From the NCBI GenBank assembly GCA_015655565.1, contig JAATEU010000082.1:1-6979 (forward strand): a stretch of DNA of 6,979 bases. The letters run 5' to 3'. This stretch comes from Clostridiales bacterium (GTDB lineage: Bacteria; Bacillota; Clostridia; Lachnospirales; Lachnospiraceae). The position numbers were made by a program, and so were the translations under genes. This document shows positions 1 to 6,387 of the stretch, piece after piece. A model generated the notes under the pieces. The model had not been told where the DNA came from. It ran no database searches and worked only from the letters and a program-made list of their open reading frames with translations. Position 1 is the stretch's first letter. Every line of letters starts with the position of its first letter.

Positions 1-54
1 AATTTTCTTTTCATCCAAATCTATCTCACCAAAATATTTCGTTTTTATCAGCAT
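1..54 (-). CDS. fliW: FliW, flagellar assembly factor (5' fragment, runs off window)
   Basis: Only the first 18 codons are in the window. They read MLIKTKYFGEIDLDEKKI, which matches the usual FliW N-terminus (M-x-I-x-T-K-Y-F-G-x-(I/V)-x-(V/L)-D-E-x-K-I). The ATG at 54-52 follows a purine-rich ribosome-binding site (AGGAGAAGG, spaced a few bases from the ATG). In Firmicutes FliW is a cytoplasmic protein that binds flagellin. When flagellin is exported, freed FliW binds and antagonises the translational repressor CsrA, so it couples filament assembly to flagellin synthesis. Its usual place is directly after flgL and before csrA, which fits here; csrA would lie beyond the left edge. The assignment rests on 18 residues plus context, but the motif is distinctive. 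Confidence 0.88.
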   Translation of the reverse strand, partial: MLIKTKYFGEIDLDEKKI

Positions 55-101
55 GTTCCTTCTCCTCTTATAAAAAAGTATTCCCTGAAACTCTCACAAC
101 T

Positions 102-202
102 TGTTTTTACCTGCATTTATCCATTGTCTATATGTGTATTTGTGCAGACCTTTCGAACAAAACAGAGGACAGGCATTTTATAAATGCCGGCAGGTAAAAA
201 CA
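102..202. repeat. Inverted repeat with long arms in the flgL-fliW spacer
   Basis: The sequence TGTTTTTACCTGC at 102-114 is repeated as its exact complement, GCAGGTAAAAACA, at 190-202. After a 4-base interruption (186-189 region, CGGC on the minus strand) the match continues: GCATTTA at 113-119 pairs with TAAATGC at 181-187. The arms are therefore about 17 bp, with one 4-nt bulge and a loop of about 60 nt. In a minus-strand transcript this stem would form some 50 nt upstream of the fliW start. No T-run follows immediately, so it does not look like a standard intrinsic terminator. It could be an RNA control element in the fliW leader, or the ends of a small palindromic repeat element. The pairing is seen directly; the role is unknown. 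Confidence 0.6.
172..188. other. Perfect small hairpin nested in the inverted-repeat arm
   Basis: GGCATTT (172-178) and AAATGCC (182-188) are exact complements separated by three bases. This gives a tight 7-bp stem that shares its second arm with the longer inverted repeat 102-119/181-202. The two structures cannot form at the same time. No poly-T follows on either strand, so a terminator call is not justified. Confidence 0.5.
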
Positions 203-341
203 CACATAGGACAGAAGTAAATTATTCCCGGCTTTTATTCAGCATTTAAACATTTTATAAACCTTGATTCAGCTTCCGAGGGCACTGAAAAAGTTTCTGC
301 AATCCGACTTTTTTAAACTTATTTTCATTGAAATTTTTCAT

Positions 342-1826
342 TTATATGAAATCCAAAAGCGTATTCTGCACCAATTTAGCCGCCGCCGACAAAGATGCAT
401 TATATATGGTAGTTACAGAGGTATAATTAATAATCGTCTCGGCAAGATCCGCATCTTCATTTATTGAGATTAATTCCTCAAGTTCCGTCTGCTGGGTGCC
501 CAATTGGCTTTTCGTCAGCTCAAGCCTGTTATACCGGCTTCCCAAGTCAGCAAGTGCCACGTTCACAACCTCCTGCTGATCCGTCGCCTCCGTTATACCG
601 GCTTCAAACTTTTTCTGCATAATTGCACTTTTTAAAGTAAGCTCCGTTTCCATCTGCTCAAGCAACTGATTCAATGCTTCCGTCTGTTCATCGGTGTTAT
701 TCGTATCCTCTAATAATTCTTCCACTTCACTGATCTTTGATTCCACTTCCGCAACAGCATTGACGGCATCTATTATTTCTTCTATTGTCCTTCCGATAGA
801 AAGCTGTATCGAATCACTTGCCTGGGTATTAATTGTCAGAGACTGTCCAAAATTAATGTTATATACAATATCCTGATCCGTTTTTGTATAGGTTTTTACC
901 GTACCATCTGACGTTTCCGCCGTACAGTCAAAATAATTTTCCGGTCTTAAATCCCCGTCTTCAAAATTCGTTTTCCGGTAAGTGACACTGAAGCTTTTGG
1001 CTTCCGTCAAGTCACTGTAAACATCATCCGGGAGGATTAGTTCCCCCGTATCCGCAATATAATGAATCATTCCATCGCTGCCGGTGTCATATGCATTGTC
1101 ATCCGTAGAAGTATAGGTTACCACGCTGGAGGCCAGATCAATCACATTGCCGCCGGCATCCGTATAGGTCAGCCCGCTCAGAGCGGTTGAATCAAGATTA
1201 TCATAAGATAACCTGACCCGGTAACAGGATTCCTGCGTCAGTGATGCCTCAAAATCACTTGCCGTTGAAGTTTCCGAATCATAATCCTCCAGCTCATATG
1301 CGCCTTTTATATAAGGAATCTGTTCCATATCGGTTGCGCTGAATTCTTCCGTTATTGTATAGGTTGTGTCTGAGGTATCTTCATTATACGTCAGACTGGT
1401 ATCCGTCCTATAGCCCGTAAATACGTACCTCCCCGCATAGCTTGCATCGCCCTGCGCATATAATTCTTCGCACATTTCCGTGAGATTTGCAACAATGCTT
1501 TCACGATTCGTAGTAGCCAGGGTATCATTGGAGCCTTCTACGCATTCCGCATATATATCCCGCAGTAAGGTATTTACGTTGGTAAGTGCGGTTTCCGTTA
1601 CATCCATCCAGGCTTTTGCATCCGGAATATTTTTTTCATAATATTGATTTAATTCCGTCAGATTTGACCTGAGCCTCAACGCCCTGACGGCAACCGTGGG
1701 ATCCTCGGAGGGCGTCTGTATCTTTTTCCCTGTACTATACTGCTCGCTTAAAGTATTCAATGCATTCTTGTTCTTATTAATATTGGACAGAACATTATTG
1801 GTCATCATCTGGTTCGTAATTCTCAT
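342..1826 (-). CDS. flgL: FlgL (HAP3), hook-filament junction protein, enlarged
   Basis: FlgL forms the junction layer between FlgK and the flagellin filament outside the cell, after export by the flagellar type III apparatus. I place the start at the ATG at 1826-1824 (MRITNQMMTNN), not at the upstream in-frame ATG at 1856. MRITN is the classic FlgL/flagellin-like start, and a strong AAGGAGG lies 8 nt before it. The protein is 494 residues. Residues 1-140 are the flagellin-like N-terminal helical region (LSTGKKI-like motif at about 30-36, TGYRTD at 137-142). Residues about 345-494 are the C-terminal helices, ending in a coiled-coil-like stretch and the SAAAKLVQ segment. Between them lies a beta-rich, Thr/Asp/Ser-rich insertion of about 200 residues. 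Typical enterobacterial or Bacillus FlgL is near 300 residues, so this one is unusually large. As the last gene of the flgM operon it follows flgK by 13 bp. Confidence 0.95.
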   Translation of the reverse strand: MRITNQMMTNNVLSNINKNKNALNTLSEQYSTGKKIQTPSEDPTVAVRALRLRSNLTELNQYYEKNIPDAKAWMDVTETALTNVNTLLRDIYAECVEGSNDTLATTNRESIVANLTEMCEELYAQGDASYAGRYVFTGYRTDTSLTYNEDTSDTTYTITEEFSATDMEQIPYIKGAYELEDYDSETSTASDFEASLTQESCYRVRLSYDNLDSTALSGLTYTDAGGNVIDLASSVVTYTSTDDNAYDTGSDGMIHYIADTGELILPDDVYSDLTEAKSFSVTYRKTNFEDGDLRPENYFDCTAETSDGTVKTYTKTDQDIVYNINFGQSLTINTQASDSIQLSIGRTIEEIIDAVNAVAEVESKISEVEELLEDTNNTDEQTEALNQLLEQMETELTLKSAIMQKKFEAGITEATDQQEVVNVALADLGSRYNRLELTKSQLGTQQTELEELISINEDADLAETIINYTSVTTIYNASLSAAAKLVQNTLLDFI

Positions 1827-1834
1827 TCCCGGTG

Positions 1835-1841
1835 CCTCCTT
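1835..1841 (-). promoter_or_regulatory. Ribosome-binding site that fixes the flgL start
   Basis: AAGGAGG on the minus strand lies 8 nt upstream of ATG 1826. It overlaps the TAA stop (1842-1840) of the preceding flgK, which suggests translational coupling. It lies downstream of the alternative ATG at 1856, which it therefore cannot serve. Confidence 0.85.
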
Positions 1842-3639
1842 ATACTGCCATTTCATTAATTAATTTATCATATATTTCGTCCATGACCGATATAACCTGG
1901 CATGACAAATTATAGATTTGCTGATACATAATCAGATTCATGGCTTCTTCCTCCGTATCCACGCCGGATATGGAAAGTCTCTGGTTTTCAATGGTAGCCA
2001 GTATATTCTCCTGGTTTTTAGAAAAATTGCCGGCCTTATCCGAGTTAACTGATATTACCGCAACCAGGGACTCCAAAAATTCCGTCGCAGTTCCCTGATC
2101 AAATAAATCAGCCGTTTTTAATTTAATCAGTTCATCAACAATATCACTATTTTCAACACCTGATGTGGCATCGCTGGAGGTAACTACAAGATTCGGGTCT
2201 TCAGAAACCGCTTCCCCCACCGTAAAATTAGCCGCCGTCAATTTATAATATGAATCCTCTGTTGAAAGAAAGGAAGTAAACTCTTCCTCTAATTCCAATT
2301 CCTCTCCCGTAACGCTGTCCGTACCGGTAAAGAAATTCGTCCCCGCATCACCATTCAGATCATATCCGGAATTACATATTGCATTATATGCCATGGCATA
2401 GGTCCTGACATATTCATTTAACTGGGCCATATAATACGGAATTCCCTTACAGTTAACCGATTCTCCTACCTCTGCATCTGCAGGAATGCCCGTACTGTCC
2501 GACAGCGGGGCAGATAATTCAAATGTATAGGAATAGGCTCCCGTATCATCAATTGTAACGCTGAATCCCTTATAGGTGTATTCCCTACCGTCAATGGTAA
2601 TCACACCTGTCTCAGGAATATTTAATTCTGCAATATTATCAACATTGGTATCGGTTAATGTTATCTCCAGGCCATCCCCGCTCCGACCGGTTACGGTACC
2701 CGACAGATTATCACCGTTGTTTCCGTCCCTCATTTCAATTAAAGCCTGCAGCGTACCGCCTAAGGTAGAGCTGTTTAAATCAAATTTCTTTCCGTTATCC
2801 CATACCACATCATATAAACCGTCTGCATCCGTCTGGTTTAATTTTTCCTCTCTGACTGCTACTGCCAGCTGCCGGCATTTCGTTGAGTCTACCAGAAGCT
2901 GTCCGTCTATATAGACAAGATATTTATCCGTGCTTTCACCATCCACTCCCTCAATTTCACTTACCGTAACATTTACAACTTCCGACAGTTCGTCCACCAG
3001 GTTATTTCTGATATCCCTCAGATCGTTGGCTGTTATACCGCCATTCTCAAGCGAAATGATTTGCTTTGTAAGTACGGCAATTTCCTGGGCCAGGGCATTG
3101 ATTTGATCCACCCGGCTCTTTACCTCCTCATTGCATTCCTTCTGAAGTGTTGCCATGCTCTCTGCCAGACTGTTAATGGTTTCCGCATAGGTTTCCGCAT
3201 AGCTGGTGACCTCTGTCCTGGTGGTCAGATTTGAGGGATCATTATTAAGCTCTTCCATGGCTTCATATAAATCGTTAAAAACAGCCGTAAGTCCTGTTCC
3301 ATCTTCCTTATCATCATCCACTTCATTAAAATAATTTTCAATTTGTGTCATGTAATATTCTTTCGTTGAGTATTTGCCATATAACGCACTGTTCAAACGA
3401 TACTTGGCATCATAATAGGAATTTCTTACCTGTTCTATTGAACTTACGGTAACACCCGTCCCGACCATGCCGTAAGAACTGCTTACGCTGATTGCCCGAC
3501 CTGCGGCAAGATTCGTTACCTGTCTGGTATAGCCGGTGGCTTCGGCATTGGCAATATTATGGGCAACCGTGTTCAGTGCAGCCTGATAAGCAAAAAGTCC
3601 TGAAGTTCCGATATTAAGCCCAAAAAATGTTGACGACAT
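1840..3639 (-). CDS. flgK: FlgK (HAP1) paralogue 2, hook-associated protein
   Basis: This 599-residue protein caps the hook and forms the first hook-filament junction layer, or a second layer alongside its neighbour. The N-terminus has the rod/hook family motif (SGLFAYQAALNTVAHNIANAEATGYTRQ, roughly residues 13-40, quoted in part: NIANAEATGYTRQ). The FlgK-specific segment NDLRDIRNNLVDELSE falls at about 205-220. Residues 311-375 look like an extra beta domain (VITIDGREYTYKGF then YSYTFEL) that the other FlgK copy lacks. The C-terminal helix (SISGVDTEEEAMNLI, about 556-570) is recognisable, but the usual FQ-x-AY-x-A-A core is changed to MYQQIYNLSCQ. The ATG start is supported by AGAGGTGAG just upstream. 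It is 29 bp downstream of the first flgK and is clearly a diverged paralogue, not a recent duplicate. Which copy is the functional equivalent of the single FlgK of other species cannot be decided here. Confidence 0.93.
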   Translation of the reverse strand: MSSTFFGLNIGTSGLFAYQAALNTVAHNIANAEATGYTRQVTNLAAGRAISVSSSYGMVGTGVTVSSIEQVRNSYYDAKYRLNSALYGKYSTKEYYMTQIENYFNEVDDDKEDGTGLTAVFNDLYEAMEELNNDPSNLTTRTEVTSYAETYAETINSLAESMATLQKECNEEVKSRVDQINALAQEIAVLTKQIISLENGGITANDLRDIRNNLVDELSEVVNVTVSEIEGVDGESTDKYLVYIDGQLLVDSTKCRQLAVAVREEKLNQTDADGLYDVVWDNGKKFDLNSSTLGGTLQALIEMRDGNNGDNLSGTVTGRSGDGLEITLTDTNVDNIAELNIPETGVITIDGREYTYKGFSVTIDDTGAYSYTFELSAPLSDSTGIPADAEVGESVNCKGIPYYMAQLNEYVRTYAMAYNAICNSGYDLNGDAGTNFFTGTDSVTGEELELEEEFTSFLSTEDSYYKLTAANFTVGEAVSEDPNLVVTSSDATSGVENSDIVDELIKLKTADLFDQGTATEFLESLVAVISVNSDKAGNFSKNQENILATIENQRLSISGVDTEEEAMNLIMYQQIYNLSCQVISVMDEIYDKLINEMAV

Positions 3640-3668
3640 TTGTTCTCACCTCTCTATTCCAATTTTAT

Positions 3669-5429
3669 TTATAACATACTTATAACTTGATTCAGCATTT
3701 CGTCTATTACGGTTATATATCTTGATGCCGCATTGTATGCATGCTGGAATTTTATCAGATTCGTCAGTTCCTCATCCGTTGACACACCGGTAACCGACAT
3801 CCTTTGGCCGTCAATGCTTTCAACCATTGATGCCTGGCTGTCACAGATCGTATTAAATACCTCCCCTTTGCCGGCAATCTCTCCTGCCAGGGCAGTATAA
3901 TATTCCATAAAAGTGTTTTCTGTTGTGGAATTGGGATTCAGCGTTGCAAAGGAATTATCCCATAAGTCCATAAGCGCCTGTGCAGTTTCATAATCCACTT
4001 CTCCTGTGCCGGTGCTGAGAGCCAGCTTGGAACAATCGCTTAACAATTCTTCATTCACTTCTATATTGCCAAGTGTATATAAAGTATTTTCATCCTCCGC
4101 ATCTTCTTCAATATAGACCTGATAGGTCCGCAGTTCCGTAGTTCCGTCCTCCAACAATACTTCATATGTCCTTTCCTCATATCTGGCCGCAGATGTCCTT
4201 GTAAACAGCTCCAGCCCGACGGTAGCTTCATTATCCATGCCTACGGAGGCATTCTCTTCATCCAGAACGGTAATGGTAATTTCTTCCCCCGTACTGCCAT
4301 CTGTAAACGTAACTTCCGCCGTTGGGGACAATATGTCGTTAATGGCCGTCACAATGCCATTAATCAATTGGTCAAATTGGGCCAGCGTAGCCATAATAAT
4401 GGAAGAATCCACATAAGTATTATAGACTTCCACCTCCCGGGCATAAACTGCCTGTGCTTTCAGGTATTCCTCCTCCGTAGCGTAATCCTCCTCCTCAGGG
4501 CAGACGGGAATATCCGTATAATTTGCCGTATCCGAACCTCTGGCCACCAAAAGTCCCTTTAACGACCCGATATCCGTATCATCATCCGAGGACGGAACTT
4601 CCTCTAAATTAAATACCTCCCGGCCGGTGTTCTCCCATACTACGGTTAACAAATCCGAAGTATCCGATATGGTTTCCGTTGCCAGATAATGTACGGAACT
4701 TTCCGTAACAAACTGCACCCCTTCTATGGATACCCTTACCACACCGTCGGAATTCTCGCTATAGGTTATGCTGGCCAGCTGTGCCAGTTCATCCAGACAG
4801 CTGTTTCTTGCATCCCTTAAATCGTTTGCATTTTCTCCATTGCTCTCCGCCTTTAAGATTTGTTCATTTAACTCATCTATTTGATCTCCCAGACTGTTAA
4901 TCTGACCTACTTTTTTCTGAACCTGCCCATTCAGGTTTGACTGGTATTCCAGTAATTGATCATATATGTCCTGCGCCCTCTCAAGAAAGCTTACGGCCGT
5001 TTCTATCAGGGCAGTCCTGGCCGTGGTACTGTCCGGTTCCTTGGCCAATTCTTCCATTGCCGACTGCAAGTCCGTTAAGGCCTCCTGAAAAGCTACCCCC
5101 TCCAGTTCTCCAAACAAACTCTCTACTTCCGTAACCGCAGCCGACTGTTCATCATAATATCCTTCCCTGCCCACTTCCGTACGGTAACTTTTGTCAAGAA
5201 ATGAATCCCTGACCTGCCTGACTGCTGCAAGTGTCACACCCGAACCTATCTGGCTTAAAGAAAAATAGGACTGCCCGATGGTAGTATAATAATTATCAGT
5301 TAAAACAACCTGCTGCCGCACATACCCTGTCGTATTTGCATTTGTTATATTATGCGCTGTTGCATTAAGCGCATTCTGACTGGCCTGCAAACCGGAAACA
5401 CCTGTATAAAGACTGCTCATTAAGCTCAC
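3669..5429 (-). CDS. flgK: FlgK (HAP1) paralogue 1, hook-associated protein
   Basis: This is a 586-residue secreted flagellar junction protein. The N-terminal D0 helix carries LYTGVSGLQASQNALNATAH and NITNANTTGYVRQQ (residues 7-40). The mid-region FlgK hallmark ANDLRDARNSCLDELAQLAS is at 201-220. The C-terminal D0 motif (TGVSTDEELTNLIKFQHAY at 547-565, then SRYITVIDEMLNQVI) is close to textbook FlgK. Residues about 305-340 form an acidic, Tyr-rich stretch without an obvious counterpart in the second copy. The start is the GTG at 5429, placed 7 nt after the GG of AAGGTGAT. The ATG three codons inside (5420) is too far from that site. It is 20 bp after flgN, which fits FlgN being its export chaperone. 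Its canonical C-terminus makes it the better candidate for the classical HAP1 role; this is inferred. Confidence 0.95.
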   Translation of the reverse strand: MSLMSSLYTGVSGLQASQNALNATAHNITNANTTGYVRQQVVLTDNYYTTIGQSYFSLSQIGSGVTLAAVRQVRDSFLDKSYRTEVGREGYYDEQSAAVTEVESLFGELEGVAFQEALTDLQSAMEELAKEPDSTTARTALIETAVSFLERAQDIYDQLLEYQSNLNGQVQKKVGQINSLGDQIDELNEQILKAESNGENANDLRDARNSCLDELAQLASITYSENSDGVVRVSIEGVQFVTESSVHYLATETISDTSDLLTVVWENTGREVFNLEEVPSSDDDTDIGSLKGLLVARGSDTANYTDIPVCPEEEDYATEEEYLKAQAVYAREVEVYNTYVDSSIIMATLAQFDQLINGIVTAINDILSPTAEVTFTDGSTGEEITITVLDEENASVGMDNEATVGLELFTRTSAARYEERTYEVLLEDGTTELRTYQVYIEEDAEDENTLYTLGNIEVNEELLSDCSKLALSTGTGEVDYETAQALMDLWDNSFATLNPNSTTENTFMEYYTALAGEIAGKGEVFNTICDSQASMVESIDGQRMSVTGVSTDEELTNLIKFQHAYNAASRYITVIDEMLNQVISML

Positions 5430-5432
5430 GTT

Positions 5433-5440
5433 ATCACCTT
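5433..5440 (-). promoter_or_regulatory. Ribosome-binding site deciding the GTG start of the first flgK
   Basis: AAGGTGAT on the minus strand matches the 3' part of the extended Shine-Dalgarno consensus. It ends 3 nt before GTG 5429-5427, which puts the GG core at normal spacing. The downstream ATG (5420) would have a spacing of about 16 nt. Confidence 0.7.
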
Positions 5441-5449
5441 GCCTTTCTT

Positions 5450-5965
5450 TTACTGTTTTATGTCAAACAGCCCTGTTTTTAAAACCGGTACATCTGATGA
5501 TTTCGCACATTTTGTATAGTTGTTATTTCCCGGCAGCATCTGTGCACTCTGAATAATATTCATATTAAATTCTATCATTTCAAGGGACTGTTCCATTAAC
5601 ACCCTGTTGCGGTTATTTATGTCAACAAGTCTGTGAACTGTTTTTTTTAGATTGTCATGTATGGCAGATAATTGTTTTTGTTCATTGGGCCATTTTTCCA
5701 ACAACTTAATTATAAATGTTATCTTCAGCGCACTTACATCTTTTTTAAGAACAGTTCCAATATTAACAACAGCCTCTTTCCTTTTTTTTTCAAGGACATT
5801 TATCTTTGTTAAAGCCAGCTGTTCCTGGTTTATTATGCTTTGTAGTTCTAAGAGGTCATTTTTTACTATGATTTTTGTTTTATTTTCCGCAACCGGTATG
5901 AGTTCTTTATAAATTCCGGTTTCTTCTTCGAGGATGCTGATTAAATCTTCTATTAAACTTGCCAA
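5450..5965 (-). CDS. flgN: FlgN, flagellar export chaperone for FlgK/FlgL
   Basis: FlgN is a small cytoplasmic helical chaperone that binds the C-terminal helices of FlgK and FlgL and delivers them to the flagellar export apparatus. This 171-residue protein is almost entirely predicted helix, with heptad-like leucine/isoleucine spacing. It shows the FlgN pattern: an N-terminal helix (LIEDLISILEEETGIYKEL), a basic middle (about 60-110), a C-terminal helix NNRNRVLMEQSLEMIEFNMN (about 117-136), and a short tail ending FDIKQ, which resembles the FD-x-K ending common in Firmicutes FlgN. Sequence conservation in this family is low, so position between flgM and flgK is an important part of the evidence. 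The start is a TTG at 5965, 7 nt after AGAGAGG. There is no in-frame ATG or GTG before the upstream stop. It lies 17 bp after flgM. Confidence 0.88.
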   Translation of the reverse strand: MASLIEDLISILEEETGIYKELIPVAENKTKIIVKNDLLELQSIINQEQLALTKINVLEKKRKEAVVNIGTVLKKDVSALKITFIIKLLEKWPNEQKQLSAIHDNLKKTVHRLVDINNRNRVLMEQSLEMIEFNMNIIQSAQMLPGNNNYTKCAKSSDVPVLKTGLFDIKQ

Positions 5966-5972
5966 TGTTAAA

Positions 5973-5979
5973 CCTCTCT
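5973..5979 (-). promoter_or_regulatory. Ribosome-binding site for the TTG start of flgN
   Basis: AGAGAGG on the minus strand lies 7 nt before TTG 5965-5963. It is the only plausible site in the 17-bp gap after the flgM stop, so it supports the rare TTG initiation codon. Confidence 0.65.
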
Positions 5980-5982
5980 TTA

Positions 5983-6261
5983 CTAAACTATGGTATCAAA
6001 GTAATTCTCAACTAACTTATCCGCTACGGCTCCTGATGTAACCTGATAAGTTCCCGCTTTCATGCGTCCCTTAATGTCATTTACCAGTTCTGTCCTGACA
6101 TCAGCTGCCGCTGCCGCCGCCTGCTTTGCCACCTGATAATCCTTTCCTGCCTGGGAAATCTCCAATTGATCCGATTTACCCGTACTGCTTAGATTTAATG
6201 CTTTTTTTGTACTATTGCTTTGATATAGCTGACTGACTTTATTTAAATTATCTATTCTCAT
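5983..6261 (-). CDS. flgM: FlgM, anti-sigma-28 (anti-SigD) factor
   Basis: FlgM binds and inhibits the flagellar sigma factor (FliA/SigD) in the cytoplasm. It is relieved by export in many bacteria, which links late-gene transcription to hook completion. The product is 92 residues from the ATG at 6261 (MRIDNLNKVSQLY), with the MRI start usual for the family. The reading frame also allows GTG starts up to 6273, but GGGTGGTGA at 6275-6267 lies 5 nt before the ATG and overlaps those GTG codons. The N-terminal half is polar and low in predicted structure (SNSTKKALNLSS). The C-terminal half carries the sigma-binding signature: LEISQAGKDYQVAKQ, an Ala-rich run, VRTELVNDIKGRMKAGTYQV, then AVADKLVENYFD. 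It is the first gene of the operon, behind a SigD-like promoter. Confidence 0.95.
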   Translation of the reverse strand: MRIDNLNKVSQLYQSNSTKKALNLSSTGKSDQLEISQAGKDYQVAKQAAAAAADVRTELVNDIKGRMKAGTYQVTSGAVADKLVENYFDTIV

Positions 6262-6312
6262 TTGATTCACCACCCGCCTGTTTCCACTTTATTTTCCATT
6301 TCTATACTTTAT

Positions 6313-6339
6313 TTATCGGACATTTTAATTTTTTCCTTA
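6313..6339 (-). promoter_or_regulatory. Sigma-28/SigD-type promoter of the flgM operon
   Basis: On the minus strand, TAAG (6339-6336) is followed by exactly 15 bases and then TCCGATAA (6320-6313). The known SigD/FliA consensus is TAAA-N15-GCCGATA(A/T), so the spacing is exact and 10 of 12 core bases match. Transcription would begin near 6306, giving a leader of about 45 nt before the flgM ATG. This would make flgM through flgL late, SigD-dependent genes. TCCGATAT-like strings also occur by chance inside the coding regions, but those lack the TAAA element and lie on the wrong strand or inside genes. Confidence 0.75.
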
Positions 6340-6357
6340 TAGTTAATTCATTTTTTT

Positions 6358-6387
6358 ATTAAATCAATTCTATTTCTACTGCGGCAA
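6358..6387 (-). promoter_or_regulatory. Possible SigA promoter upstream of the SigD promoter
   Basis: TTGCCG (6387-6382) is separated by 18 bp from TTTAAT (6363-6358), a fair -10 match with a weak -35. It would give basal expression of the flgM operon from the housekeeping sigma factor. The surrounding DNA is very AT-rich, so a chance match is quite possible. Confidence 0.25.

Noticed and set aside
218..242. Minus-strand GCCGGGAATAA ahead of fliW, considered as a SigD -10
   Set aside because: The core CCGATA is missing, and the only TAAA upstream is at 12 bp, not 15. I do not call a fliW promoter.
264..467. Plus-strand ORF of 67 codons across the flgL 3' end
   Set aside because: It lies mostly antisense to flgL, has no ribosome-binding site or recognisable motif, and looks like a chance open frame.
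1827..1856. Upstream ATG start for FlgL (10 extra residues)
   Set aside because: It lies upstream of the AAGGAGG site and overlaps the flgK end; the family N-terminus is MRI at 1826.
2576..2914. Plus-strand ORF of 112 codons inside the second flgK
   Set aside because: It is entirely antisense to a well-supported flgK, has biased Ser/Pro composition typical of shadow frames, and lacks an initiation signal.
4663..4670. TCCGATAT, a SigD -10-like string on the plus strand (similar ones near 1885, 4567 and 6918)
   Set aside because: No TAAA element stands 15 bp upstream, and the sites are antisense within coding regions, so they are chance matches.
4937..5134. Pro-rich plus-strand ORF inside the first flgK
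   Set aside because: It is antisense to the conserved N-terminal half of FlgK; its proline-rich look comes from the complementary codons.
5652..5912. Plus-strand ORF of 86 codons, Phe/Ser-rich, resembling a membrane protein
   Set aside because: It is the antisense of the Lys/Glu-rich flgN; hydrophobic Phe/Leu/Ser runs are the expected shadow of Lys and Glu codons.
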